This document shows positions 1 through 5,695 of a stretch of 5,734 nt of DNA, one piece after another. The stretch spans positions 1 through 5,734 of the forward strand of contig JADDPV010000139.1 of assembly GCA_016781705.1 (NCBI GenBank), given 5' to 3'. Both the position numbers and the translations under genes were made by a program. This DNA is from Rubrobacter sp. Its GTDB lineage: Bacteria; Actinomycetota; Rubrobacteria; Rubrobacterales; Rubrobacteraceae. The notes under the pieces were generated by a model that made no database searches, was not told where the DNA came from, and saw only the letters and a list, made by a program, of their open reading frames with translations. Position 1 is the first letter of the stretch. Each line of letters starts with the position of its first letter.

Positions 1-7
1 AAGGAGG
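1..7 (+). promoter_or_regulatory. Ribosome binding site of argG
   Basis: AAGGAGG is a near-perfect Shine-Dalgarno sequence lying four bases before the GTG at 12-14. It decides the argG start in favour of this GTG. The promoter lies outside the window, so argG may be the distal part of a longer transcript. Confidence 0.85.
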
Positions 8-11
8 AAGC

Positions 12-1238
12 GTGTTAGAAGGCAAGAAGGTCGTGCTCGCCTACTCGGGGGGGCTGGACACCTCGGTGTGCGTGAAGTGGCTGGAGCAGCGTGGCGCCGA
101 GCCATACGCCCTGTACCTGGACCTCGGGCAGGGTGAACCGGAAGTAGACGTCAAAGGAAAGGCGTTGAAGATCGGTGCGGCCGACGCGTTCGTCAGGGAC
201 GCGAAGACGGAGTTCTGCGAAGAGTACGTCGCGCCGGCCATAAAGGCCAACGCGCTCTACGGCGGGAAGTACCCTCTGTTCACGGCGCTGGGACGTCCGC
301 TCATCGCGAAGAAGCTCGTCGAGGTGGCGCGCGAGGTGGGGGCGACGCACGTCGCGCACGGCTCGACGGGGAAGGGCAACGACCAAGTCCGCTTCGACGT
401 GACGACCGCCTCCATCGCCCCGGACCTGACGGTGGTCGCGCCGGTGAGGGACTGGAACATGAGCCGGCCCGAGGAGATGGCCTACGCCGAGGAGCACGGC
501 ATCCCCATCCCCGTTACCAAGAAGTCCCCCTACAGCGTGGACGCCAACCTCTTCGGCCGCTCCATCGAGGCCGGCCCGCTGGAGGACCCAAACCATGAAC
601 CTACACCTGACGTTTACGAGATGACCGTCGCCCCCGAGGAGGCGCCGGACGAGCCGCGGTACGTGGAGCTCGGGTTCGAGGAGGGGCTGCCGGTGAGCCT
701 AGACGGGGAGGAGCTGGGGCTAGCGGATCTCATAGCGGAGACGAACGCGATCGCCGGGGCGCATGGGGTGGGGCGGATAGACATGATCGAGGACCGGCTG
801 GTCGGCATAAAGAGCCGTGAGATCTACGAATGCCCCGCCGCCCTCACCATCATAGGGGCGCACAAAGAGCTCGAAACGATGACCCTCACCAAAGACGTGC
901 TCCGCTTCAAGGCCCAGGTCGAGGCACGTTACGCCGAGCTCACCTACGATGGCCTCTGGTTCACCCCCCTCAAGCGCGCCCTCGACGCCTTCGTCGCCGA
1001 AACCCAGAAGACGGTCACCGGGACCGTTCGCCTCAAGCTCTACAAAGGCTCCGCCACTGTCGTCGGACGTACCGCCCCGAAGGCGCTCTACAACAAGGAG
1101 CTCGCCACCTACGACCCCAACAGCACCTTCGACGAGGCAGCCGCCGCCGGCTTCATCGCCCTCTGGGGCCTCCCCGCCCGCCAGTGGGCCGGCGTCAACG
1201 GCGGCATCGAAGAGGAGAGCCCGGCCACAAAGCCTTAG
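12..1238 (+). CDS. argG: Argininosuccinate synthase
   Basis: This enzyme joins citrulline and aspartate using ATP to give argininosuccinate, AMP and pyrophosphate, the penultimate step of arginine biosynthesis in the cytosol. The 408-residue product has the usual family length and looks intact. The N-type ATP pyrophosphatase loop AYSGGLDTS is at residues 10-18. The family signature HGSTGKGNDQVRF is at 116-128. A conserved substrate-binding stretch starts SPYSVDANLFGRS at 172, and IDMIEDRLVGIKSREIYE follows from 256. The GTG start is preceded by a strong AAGGAGG and puts the pyrophosphatase loop at the expected distance from the N-terminus. The gene ends in TAG. No other arginine gene is visible downstream, so any operon partners must lie upstream of the window. 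No clear terminator follows: only a weak 6-base inverted repeat (CGACCA at 1247-1252 with TGGTCG at 1271-1276) with an 18-base loop and no T-run. Confidence 0.97.
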   Translation: MLEGKKVVLAYSGGLDTSVCVKWLEQRGAEPYALYLDLGQGEPEVDVKGKALKIGAADAFVRDAKTEFCEEYVAPAIKANALYGGKYPLFTALGRPLIAKKLVEVAREVGATHVAHGSTGKGNDQVRFDVTTASIAPDLTVVAPVRDWNMSRPEEMAYAEEHGIPIPVTKKSPYSVDANLFGRSIEAGPLEDPNHEPTPDVYEMTVAPEEAPDEPRYVELGFEEGLPVSLDGEELGLADLIAETNAIAGAHGVGRIDMIEDRLVGIKSREIYECPAALTIIGAHKELETMTLTKDVLRFKAQVEARYAELTYDGLWFTPLKRALDAFVAETQKTVTGTVRLKLYKGSATVVGRTAPKALYNKELATYDPNSTFDEAAAAGFIALWGLPARQWAGVNGGIEEESPATKP

Positions 1239-1310
1239 CCTACGCCCGACCACGCCGGCTAAAGTGCTGCTGGTCGAGTCTGGCGAATGCGCGCGAGCGA
1301 GTGTGCTTAG

Positions 1311-1342
1311 AGTTCAGGGTTATAGTTTACGTAAAGTTCAGG
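1311..1342 (+). repeat. AGTTCAGG direct repeat around a TTTACGTAAA palindrome
   Basis: AGTTCAGG occurs at 1311-1318 and 1335-1342, 24 bases apart. Between them lies the perfect 10-base palindrome TTTACGTAAA (1326-1335), sharing one base with the second copy. This patch is AT-rich compared with the flanking DNA. It lies where recognisable homology of the moxR remnant stops, so it may mark a deletion or insertion junction, or be an operator. No function is assigned. Confidence 0.55.
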
Positions 1343-1710
1343 TATATGCTTTGCCCTCCGCCATCGCCTCCAGGAGCACGCCCTCTGTCCTGGGCTGGGG
1401 TGGTTGATCTCGTCCGCCAGCAACGCTGGCGTGAAGGCCGGCCCCGCCAGCCAATCGAAACGCGACTCAGGCGGGCCGAAGATGCTCGTCCCGGTTATGT
1501 CGCTCGGCAGCAAGTCCGGTGTGAACTGAATGCACGAGAACTCCGAGGCGATGGGCTGGGAGATTGCCTTCGCTAGCGTCGTCTTCCTCCGGTATGGCCG
1601 TCAACAGCAGTGCTCCCGGCGTGGAGGAGATGAGGCACAGATCCACCACCCGATCTTTGCCCGCCAACACCCGCCGGACAGACCCGTGCAGCCGCCCGGA
1701 TACCTCTCAT
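1338..1710 (-). pseudogene. Decayed, truncated MoxR-family AAA+ ATPase gene
   Basis: Read on the minus strand, this stretch encodes the N-terminal half of a MoxR-type AAA+ ATPase, but in several frames. One frame gives VRRVLAGKDRVVDLCLIS (about 1679-1626), the start of the AAA core, and continues to LLLTAIP near 1592. At about 1590-1583, where the Walker A glycines should be, the frame shifts and a few bases seem lost. The next frame begins KTTLAKAISQ at 1585, continues through CIQFTPDLLPSDITGTSIF, and reaches the Walker B stretch ALLADEIN near 1406. A further one-base shift near 1380 leads to LLEAMAEGKAYT and a TGA at 1340-1338. MoxR proteins are usually about 300-330 residues, so the sensor, arginine-finger and lid parts are absent. 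No clean start codon is in frame, and the ATG at 1710-1708 would need another shift. MoxR ATPases generally act as chaperone-like partners of VWA or DUF58 proteins; none is seen here. The homology is clear from motifs; the number of lesions is my estimate. Confidence 0.87.
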
Positions 1711-1784
1711 GAGACCCTCGAGCTTCGGTAAACGCTGCACGGACACCCATCTGATGTAGGAACACGAATCGCTCGCGCCCACCT

Positions 1785-1886
1785 GAAGGACCACACCCAT
1801 GGGTCTCAGCAGTAGCACTCCGCACTGCTATCATCGGCCCCGTGAGCGAAAGACTGAAATCCGAGCTGCGGCCGGAAGGACCACAC
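1785..1886 (+). repeat. 12-base direct repeat flanking the tadA promoter
   Basis: GAAGGACCACAC is found at 1785-1796 and again at 1875-1886, exactly 90 bases apart. The first copy is upstream of the tadA promoter and the second lies inside the poorly conserved N-terminal extension of TadA. It could be a trace of a small duplication or simply chance in biased DNA. No role is assigned. Confidence 0.4.
1806..1842 (+). promoter_or_regulatory. Probable extended -10 promoter giving leaderless tadA mRNA
   Basis: TGC-TATCAT (1826-1834) matches an extended -10 element, with 5 of 6 bases of TATAAT plus the TG. The -35 position (1806-1811, TCAGCA) is poor. Transcription would begin at about 1841-1842, which is the GTG start codon, and no Shine-Dalgarno sequence precedes that codon. 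A dyad of AGCAGT (1808-1813) and ACTGCT (1824-1829), 16 bases apart arm to arm, spans the promoter and could bind a regulator. Leaderless transcripts are common in Actinobacteria; the assignment here is inferred. Confidence 0.55.
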
Positions 1887-2363
1887 GCCTCCCCGGAGTC
1901 CCCCTGCCCGACCGACCTGCGACTCATGCGCCGCGCCCTCGAAGAGGCCACGAAGGCCGCCGAGAGGGGAGAGGTCCCAGTCGGCGCCGTCGTGGCCCGT
2001 GGCGACGAGATCATCGCCGCCGCCCACAACGAGCGCGAGACCACGAAGGACCCTACCGCCCACGCCGAGCTTCTCGCCCTCCGGCGCGCCGCCGAAAAGC
2101 TCGAAAGCTGGCGCCTGACCGGCTGCACCCTCTACGCGACCCTCGAACCCTGCCCCATGTGCGCCGGCGCACTCCACGCCGCCCGCATAGGCCGCCTCGT
2201 CTATGCCACCCCCGACCCAAAGGCCGGCGCCGCCGGCACCCTCTACGATATCCCCGCTGACCGGCGCCTCAACCACACCTTCCCCACCGAACGCGGCGTC
2301 CTCGGAGCCGAGTCCACCGCTCTCCTGCGTGCCTTCTTCGAACAGCGCCGCCGCTCCCGCTGA
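1842..2363 (+). CDS. tadA: tRNA-specific adenosine deaminase TadA
   Basis: TadA converts adenosine to inosine at the wobble position of tRNA-Arg(ACG), which lets one tRNA read several codons; it acts in the cytosol as a dimer. The 173-residue product carries the complete zinc-dependent deaminase core. VPVGAVV lies at residues 45-51, a conserved Asn at 63, the catalytic HAE at 74-76 with His as zinc ligand and Glu as proton shuttle, and PCPMCAGAL at 103-111 with the other zinc ligands Cys104 and Cys107. The C-terminal LNH...GVLG...LLRAFF pattern is typical of TadA rather than of cytidine or guanine deaminases. The GTG at 1842 is preferred over the ATG at 1926 because family conservation begins before that Met (DLRLMRRALEEA). 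This leaves an N-terminal tail of about 24 residues rich in Pro, Glu and Ser. It appears to be transcribed alone from the promoter at 1806-1842. Confidence 0.93.
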   Translation: MSERLKSELRPEGPHASPESPCPTDLRLMRRALEEATKAAERGEVPVGAVVARGDEIIAAAHNERETTKDPTAHAELLALRRAAEKLESWRLTGCTLYATLEPCPMCAGALHAARIGRLVYATPDPKAGAAGTLYDIPADRRLNHTFPTERGVLGAESTALLRAFFEQRRRSR

Positions 2364-2380
2364 CCAACCTGCCACCAGAC

Positions 2381-2410
2381 AGATCGCGGATACCAAGATC
2401 GCGGATATCA
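2381..2410 (+). repeat. Two tandem copies of a 15-base unit
   Basis: The unit AGATCGCGGATACCA at 2381-2395 is followed directly by AGATCGCGGATATCA at 2396-2410, identical at 14 of 15 bases. It lies just after the tadA stop codon and before the AT-rich region. The unit length is a multiple of three, but no convincing reading frame uses it. Confidence 0.75.
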
Positions 2411-2440
2411 TTGCCTTTGGACCTGAAGTTTAAGTATAGC
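2411..2440 (+). promoter_or_regulatory. Possible promoter for the nrdR-nrdJ operon
   Basis: TTGCCT (2411-2416) and TATAGC (2435-2440) each match 4 of 6 bases of the -35 and -10 consensus, with an 18-base spacer. Transcription would start near 2447, just before the candidate NrdR box, which would suit repression. The match is modest and the leader to nrdR would be long. Confidence 0.3.
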
Positions 2441-2449
2441 GAGCTAAAA

Positions 2450-2465
2450 ATACTATTTATAGGTT
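2450..2465 (+). promoter_or_regulatory. Candidate NrdR box
   Basis: ATACTATTTATAGGTT matches 12 of 16 positions of the published NrdR-box pattern acaCwAtATaTwGtgt, and its core CTAT-TT-ATAG is a dyad. It lies in front of nrdR and nrdJ, the expected place. NrdR normally binds a pair of boxes a whole number of helix turns apart. The best partner I find is a weak 9 of 16 match at 2427-2442, whose centre is 23 bases away, so the pairing is not convincing. Confidence 0.45.
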
Positions 2466-2541
2466 AAAGTGAAAGTACAGAATTGTGTCTGGACCTGAAT
2501 ATGAAGGTGCGTGATTTGCTGCGAATTCGCCGTTTGGGAGC

Positions 2542-2562
2542 TTCAATGAAAAATTCTTTGAA
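2542..2562 (+). repeat. Pair of TTC-N3-GAA dyads, 12 bases apart
   Basis: TTCAATGAA (2542-2550) and TTCTTTGAA (2554-2562) are two short dyads repeating at 12 bases in the leader before nrdR. They could be a binding site for a dimeric regulator, but the A-rich composition makes chance possible. Confidence 0.3.
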
Positions 2563-2624
2563 AAAAGTTTGCGGGGCGTCTGAGGCCGGAACTCCGCTAG
2601 GCAATCACGTTATCGGGGTGTTAC

Positions 2625-2654
2625 GTTGATATTAACCTGATGTTAAGGTAGATG
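2625..2654 (+). promoter_or_regulatory. Palindrome overlapping a weak promoter-like sequence before nrdR
   Basis: GTTGATATTAAC (2625-2636) is palindromic except for one base pair, and TTAAC/GTTAA (2632-2636 and 2642-2646) forms a second overlapping dyad. TTGATA (2626-2631) is a good -35 match, and 17 bases later lies TAGATG (2649-2654), a poor -10. If used, transcription would begin near 2662, giving a shorter leader of about 78 bases to nrdR. Confidence 0.25.
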
Positions 2655-2739
2655 TAGGGGGTATTGCGGTTGGAAAATGTGGTGTGCTAGTTTGCGCTGG
2701 TAACCAGATGTAGTGTTGAGGCCGCTTGGGGGTGGTGAG

Positions 2740-3219
2740 GTGCAGTGTCCGTACTGTGATTTCGAGGATACGAGGGTCATAGACTCGCGGTTATCGGAGG
2801 GGAAGGACGCCATTCGGCGGCGGCGGGAGTGTCTGTCGTGCCAGAAGCGGTTCACCACCTACGAGCGGCGGGAGCCGTTGCGGCTGGTCGTGATCAAGCG
2901 CGACGGGGGTCGGGAGCCGTTCGACCGGGCGAAGCTGTTGGCGGGGTTCTCGAAGGCGTGCGCCAAGCGGCAAGTGCCGGAAGAGGAGATCGAGTTCATA
3001 GTGGACGAGATCGAGGCGGAGCTCCGAGAACGCCGGCGGCACGAGGTGACGAGCAGGCGCCTGGGGGACATGGCGTTAGTGAAGCTGCGGCGGCTGGACA
3101 TGGTCTCGTACCTCCGGTTCGCTTCGGTCTACCGCCAATACTCCGACGTGGACCAGTTTCGCAGCGAGCTCCTGAGGCTCGCCAGCTCCGCCGGCGGGGT
3201 GGTCGGCAAGGGGAGGTAG
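2740..3219 (+). CDS. nrdR: Transcriptional repressor NrdR
   Basis: NrdR is a zinc-finger and ATP-cone repressor that senses the ATP/dATP balance and shuts down ribonucleotide reductase genes when dNTPs are plentiful. The 159-residue product has the family's usual length. The N-terminal zinc ribbon uses Cys3, Cys6, Cys31 and Cys34 (CPYC and CLSC), with the characteristic DTRVIDSR and IRRRREC segments between. The ATP-cone starts at about residue 49 (VVIKRDGGREPFDRAKL) and runs to the VYRQYSDVDQF motif at 130-140. I chose the GTG at 2740 because NrdR proteins start one or two residues before the first zinc Cys, and GGTGGTGA (2731-2738) resembles a Shine-Dalgarno sequence. The GTG at 2713 would add nine unconserved residues and lacks one. 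nrdJ follows 141 bases downstream on the same strand, so co-transcription is likely and nrdJ is the obvious target. Confidence 0.95.
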   Translation: MQCPYCDFEDTRVIDSRLSEGKDAIRRRRECLSCQKRFTTYERREPLRLVVIKRDGGREPFDRAKLLAGFSKACAKRQVPEEEIEFIVDEIEAELRERRRHEVTSRRLGDMALVKLRRLDMVSYLRFASVYRQYSDVDQFRSELLRLASSAGGVVGKGR

Positions 3220-3301
3220 TACCGGGCGTACGGGCCGCGCGGAGGGAGGGGGGAGTTTAGCCGCCGCGCGCTGTCGCTCGAAGCCTAAGATGTGGTTGGG
3301 A

Positions 3302-3318
3302 ACCGGCCTCTGGCCGGT
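3302..3318 (+). other. Small GC-rich hairpin between nrdR and nrdJ
   Basis: ACCGGCC (3302-3308) and GGCCGGT (3312-3318) form a perfect 7-base stem with a TCT loop. No T-run follows, so it does not look like a terminator. It sits 42 bases before the nrdJ start and could protect the mRNA from decay or be a processing point. A folding role is inferred only from complementarity. Confidence 0.5.
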
Positions 3319-3360
3319 AGAATCGTGGGAGAACACCGAGGAGGGAGGAAAGCTCAGGGG

Positions 3361-5628
3361 ATGGAGATCAGGCAAGACAGCTATACTGAGGCCGGATTCT
3401 CGGAGAACGCCGTCGCCGTTCTCAAGAAGCGCTACCTGAAGAAGAACGAGCGCGGAGAGGCGACCGAGAGCCCCATTGATATGTTCCGCCGCGTGGCGGC
3501 GAACATCGCCGAGGGCGAGCTCCGCTTTAAAGAGGGTGAGGAGGGCCGGAGGCTCTACGAGGAGTCGAAGGATAAGTTCCTCGGCCTCATGCTGAGTCGC
3601 AGGTTCATGCCCAACTCGCCGACGCTGATGAACGCCGGGAGGGAGCTTCAGCAGCTCTCGGCGTGCTTCGTCTTGCCGGTCGAGGACTCCATAGACGGAA
3701 TCTACGACACGCTCAAGCACCAGGCGATCATCCACAAGTCGGGTGGCGGGACGGGGTTTGGCTTTTCGCGGCTGCGCCCGAAGAACGATCTGGTGCAGAG
3801 CACGATGGGCGTATCCAGCGGCCCCGTCTCGTTCATGGCGATCTACGACGCGTCCACCGACAAGATCAAGCAAGGCGGCACGCGTCGGGGCGCCAACATG
3901 GGCATCTTGCGGGTGGACCACCCGGACATCGAGGAGTTCATCGCCTGCAAGAACGACAACGATCAGGTAAACAACTTCAACATCTCGGTCGCCGTCACCG
4001 ACGCCTTCATGCAGGCCGTCGAGAAGGACGCGGACTTCGAGCTGGTCAACCCGAGGAACGGCGAGACGGCGAGGACCGTGCGCGCGCGCGACCTGTTCGA
4101 GAAGATCGTGAAGGGTGCGTGGCTCAACGGCGAGCCGGGCGTGGTGTTCATAGACAGGATCAACGACGACAACCCGACGCCCCAGTTCCCGATAGAGTCC
4201 ACCAACCCCTGCTCGGAGGCGCACCTGCCGCCCTACGACTCGTGCAACCTCGGCTCGATCAACCTGGAGCGGTTCTTCGTGGCGGAGCCCGGCGCGCGGC
4301 CGGGCGAGGGCTCGGTGGACTGGGAGGGCCTGCGGGAGACGATACACACCGCGGTCAGGTTCCTTGACAACGTCATCGAGATGAACAACTACCCGCTGGA
4401 CGAGATCTCGGAGATGAGCAAGGGGAACCGCCGCATCGGCCTCGGCGTGATGGGCTTCGCCGACCTGCTCATCAAGCTCGGCATCACCTACGACTCCGAC
4501 GCGGGCCTCGCCTTCGCGGAGCGGATGATGAAGTTCGTGGACGACGAGGCGTGGGAGGCTTCTCGCCTCCTGGCCCAGGAGCGCGGCGTGATGCCCCACT
4601 ACGAGGGCTCGAGGCACGAGGCGAGGGGCGATAGGGTACGCAACGCGACGGTCACGACCATCGCGCCGACCGGCACGATCTCGATCATCGCGGGCTGCTC
4701 GGGCGGCATAGAGCCCCTCTTCGCCGTGGCGTTCATGCGCCGGCAGGCGGACATGGAGATGCCGGACGTGAACCCCGAGTTCGTGCGGCTCGCCAAAGAC
4801 CGCGGCTTCTACTCCGAAGCCCTAATGAAGAAGGTCGCCGAGCACGGCAGCGTGCGCGACATCCCCGAGGTCCCGGAGGACGTCCGCAACGTCTGGGTGA
4901 CCTCGCACGACATAAGCCCCGAGTGGCACGTCAGGATGCAGGCGGCGTTCCAGAAGCACACCTCTATGGGGATCTCCAAGACCATCAACCTCCCCAACGA
5001 GGCGACCACCCGCGACGTCGAGGACGCCTATCGGCAGGCGTACGCGACGGGCTGCAAGGGGATCGCGGTGTACCGCGACGGCTCCAGGGACGCCCAGGTA
5101 CTCAGCACGGGCAAGACCCGGGTGGGGGTGCAGCCGGGGACGGAGATCCGGCACGTCTCCCTGGCCGAGGCACGCAACGGCCGGCCGCGCACGCTCTCGG
5201 GCGTGACGAAGAAGCTGCAGACCGGCCACGGTCCGATGTACGTCTCGATGAACGACGACGAGTTTGGGCCCCGGGAGTGCTTCATCATCCTCGGTAAGCC
5301 CGGCGGCACCGCCGCCGCCTTCTCGGACGCGCTCGGACGCATGATCTCGCTCGCCATGACCCACGGTGCTCAGCCCGCCGAGATAGTCCACCAACTGCGC
5401 GGCATCCAGGACGGCCACCCGGCGGGCTTCGGCCCGAACGCCGTCCTCTCCGTCCCCGACGGCGTCGCCAAGGCGATGGCCGAGCACTACCTCGTCGAGG
5501 ACGGTCCCTCGGCCGCGAAGGAACGCGAACTCCCCGTCATCGGGGCCTGCCCCGAGTGTGGCAGCGGCCTCACCAAGCAGGAAGGCTGCGTCGTCTGCCA
5601 CTCCTGCGGCTACTCGAAGTGCAGTTGA
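3361..5628 (+). CDS. nrdJ: Adenosylcobalamin-dependent (class II) ribonucleotide reductase
   Basis: This enzyme reduces ribonucleotides to deoxyribonucleotides using a thiyl radical generated from adenosylcobalamin, needing no oxygen and no separate radical subunit. The 755-residue protein matches the class II NrdJ type. There is no N-terminal ATP-cone motif. SACFVLP with the first redox Cys102 is followed by the substrate-binding region HKSGGGTGFGFSRLRP (125-140) and GGTRRGANMG (172-181). NPCSE at 282-286 holds the radical-bearing Cys284 and Glu286, and Cys295 in DSCNLGSINL is the second redox Cys. The phosphate loop APTGTISII is at 435-443. A TSCPD-type domain follows from about 610. The tail has six cysteines (730, 733, 743, 746, 749, 754), probably a zinc-ribbon-like element and the site that re-reduces the active site. 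ATG 3361 is preferred over upstream GTGs at 3292 and 3325; GAGGAGGGAGG (3338-3348) precedes it, 12 bases away, slightly far. It probably shares a transcript with nrdR. Confidence 0.96.
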   Translation: MEIRQDSYTEAGFSENAVAVLKKRYLKKNERGEATESPIDMFRRVAANIAEGELRFKEGEEGRRLYEESKDKFLGLMLSRRFMPNSPTLMNAGRELQQLSACFVLPVEDSIDGIYDTLKHQAIIHKSGGGTGFGFSRLRPKNDLVQSTMGVSSGPVSFMAIYDASTDKIKQGGTRRGANMGILRVDHPDIEEFIACKNDNDQVNNFNISVAVTDAFMQAVEKDADFELVNPRNGETARTVRARDLFEKIVKGAWLNGEPGVVFIDRINDDNPTPQFPIESTNPCSEAHLPPYDSCNLGSINLERFFVAEPGARPGEGSVDWEGLRETIHTAVRFLDNVIEMNNYPLDEISEMSKGNRRIGLGVMGFADLLIKLGITYDSDAGLAFAERMMKFVDDEAWEASRLLAQERGVMPHYEGSRHEARGDRVRNATVTTIAPTGTISIIAGCSGGIEPLFAVAFMRRQADMEMPDVNPEFVRLAKDRGFYSEALMKKVAEHGSVRDIPEVPEDVRNVWVTSHDISPEWHVRMQAAFQKHTSMGISKTINLPNEATTRDVEDAYRQAYATGCKGIAVYRDGSRDAQVLSTGKTRVGVQPGTEIRHVSLAEARNGRPRTLSGVTKKLQTGHGPMYVSMNDDEFGPRECFIILGKPGGTAAAFSDALGRMISLAMTHGAQPAEIVHQLRGIQDGHPAGFGPNAVLSVPDGVAKAMAEHYLVEDGPSAAKERELPVIGACPECGSGLTKQEGCVVCHSCGYSKCS

Positions 5629-5649
5629 CCCTAGACTAGGAGTTTAGGT

Positions 5650-5677
5650 AGGGGCGGGCACTAGTGCCCGCCTCTTT
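5650..5677 (+). terminator. Hairpin terminator after nrdJ
   Basis: A GC-rich inverted repeat pairs 5650-5660 with 5665-5675 (11 base pairs, one G-T wobble) around a CTAG loop. Its inner 20 bases, 5653-5672, are a perfect palindrome. Only three T residues follow before TTTAAA, so the T-run is weak, but the stem is the strongest in the window and lies 21 bases after the nrdJ stop. It most likely ends the nrdR-nrdJ transcript. Confidence 0.75.
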
Positions 5678-5695
5678 AAAGAAGGATGACTTATC

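Larger units (their letters stand above)
2364..2739 (+). other. AT-rich gene-free region upstream of nrdR
   Basis: This stretch of about 375 bases has much lower GC than the genes on either side, above all from about 2410 to 2700, and I see no credible coding sequence in it. It holds a 15-base tandem repeat, a possible promoter, a candidate NrdR box, two TTC-N3-GAA motifs and several short palindromes, including GCGAATTCGC at 2521-2530 and CTGGT-A-ACCAG at 2697-2707. I looked for cobalamin riboswitch core sequences, since NrdJ needs B12, and found none. If the 2411-2440 promoter is real, nrdR has a leader of nearly 300 bases. Confidence 0.6.

Noticed and set aside
1247..1276. Possible terminator after argG
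   Set aside because: The 6-base arms enclose an 18-base loop with no T-run, so the structure is too weak to call.
830..1576. 248-residue open frame on the plus strand
   Set aside because: It overlaps the well-supported argG in another frame and then crosses the moxR remnant; its Arg/Pro-rich composition is a frame-shadow artefact.
1741..1800. Possible tRNA gene or fragment before tadA
   Set aside because: A GATTCGTGTTCC-like string on the minus strand recalls a T-arm, but no cloverleaf or acceptor stem can be formed around it.
1806..2411. 201-residue open frame opposite tadA
   Set aside because: Gly/Ala/Val-rich antisense shadow of a clear tadA gene, with no recognisable motif or ribosome binding site.
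2203..2433. 76-residue open frame overlapping the end of tadA and the tandem repeat
   Set aside because: Most of it is tadA read out of frame, Pro/Ser-rich, and it has no ribosome binding site. The repeat-encoded end gives no recognisable peptide.
3220..3360. Possible cobalamin riboswitch before nrdJ
   Set aside because: The interval is short and lacks the conserved cobalamin riboswitch core and B12 box; only a small 7-base hairpin is seen.
3076..4617. 513-residue open frame on the minus strand
   Set aside because: It lies antisense to nrdR and nrdJ, has a low-complexity Arg/Val/Leu-rich composition typical of the complement of high-GC genes, and shows no domain I recognise.
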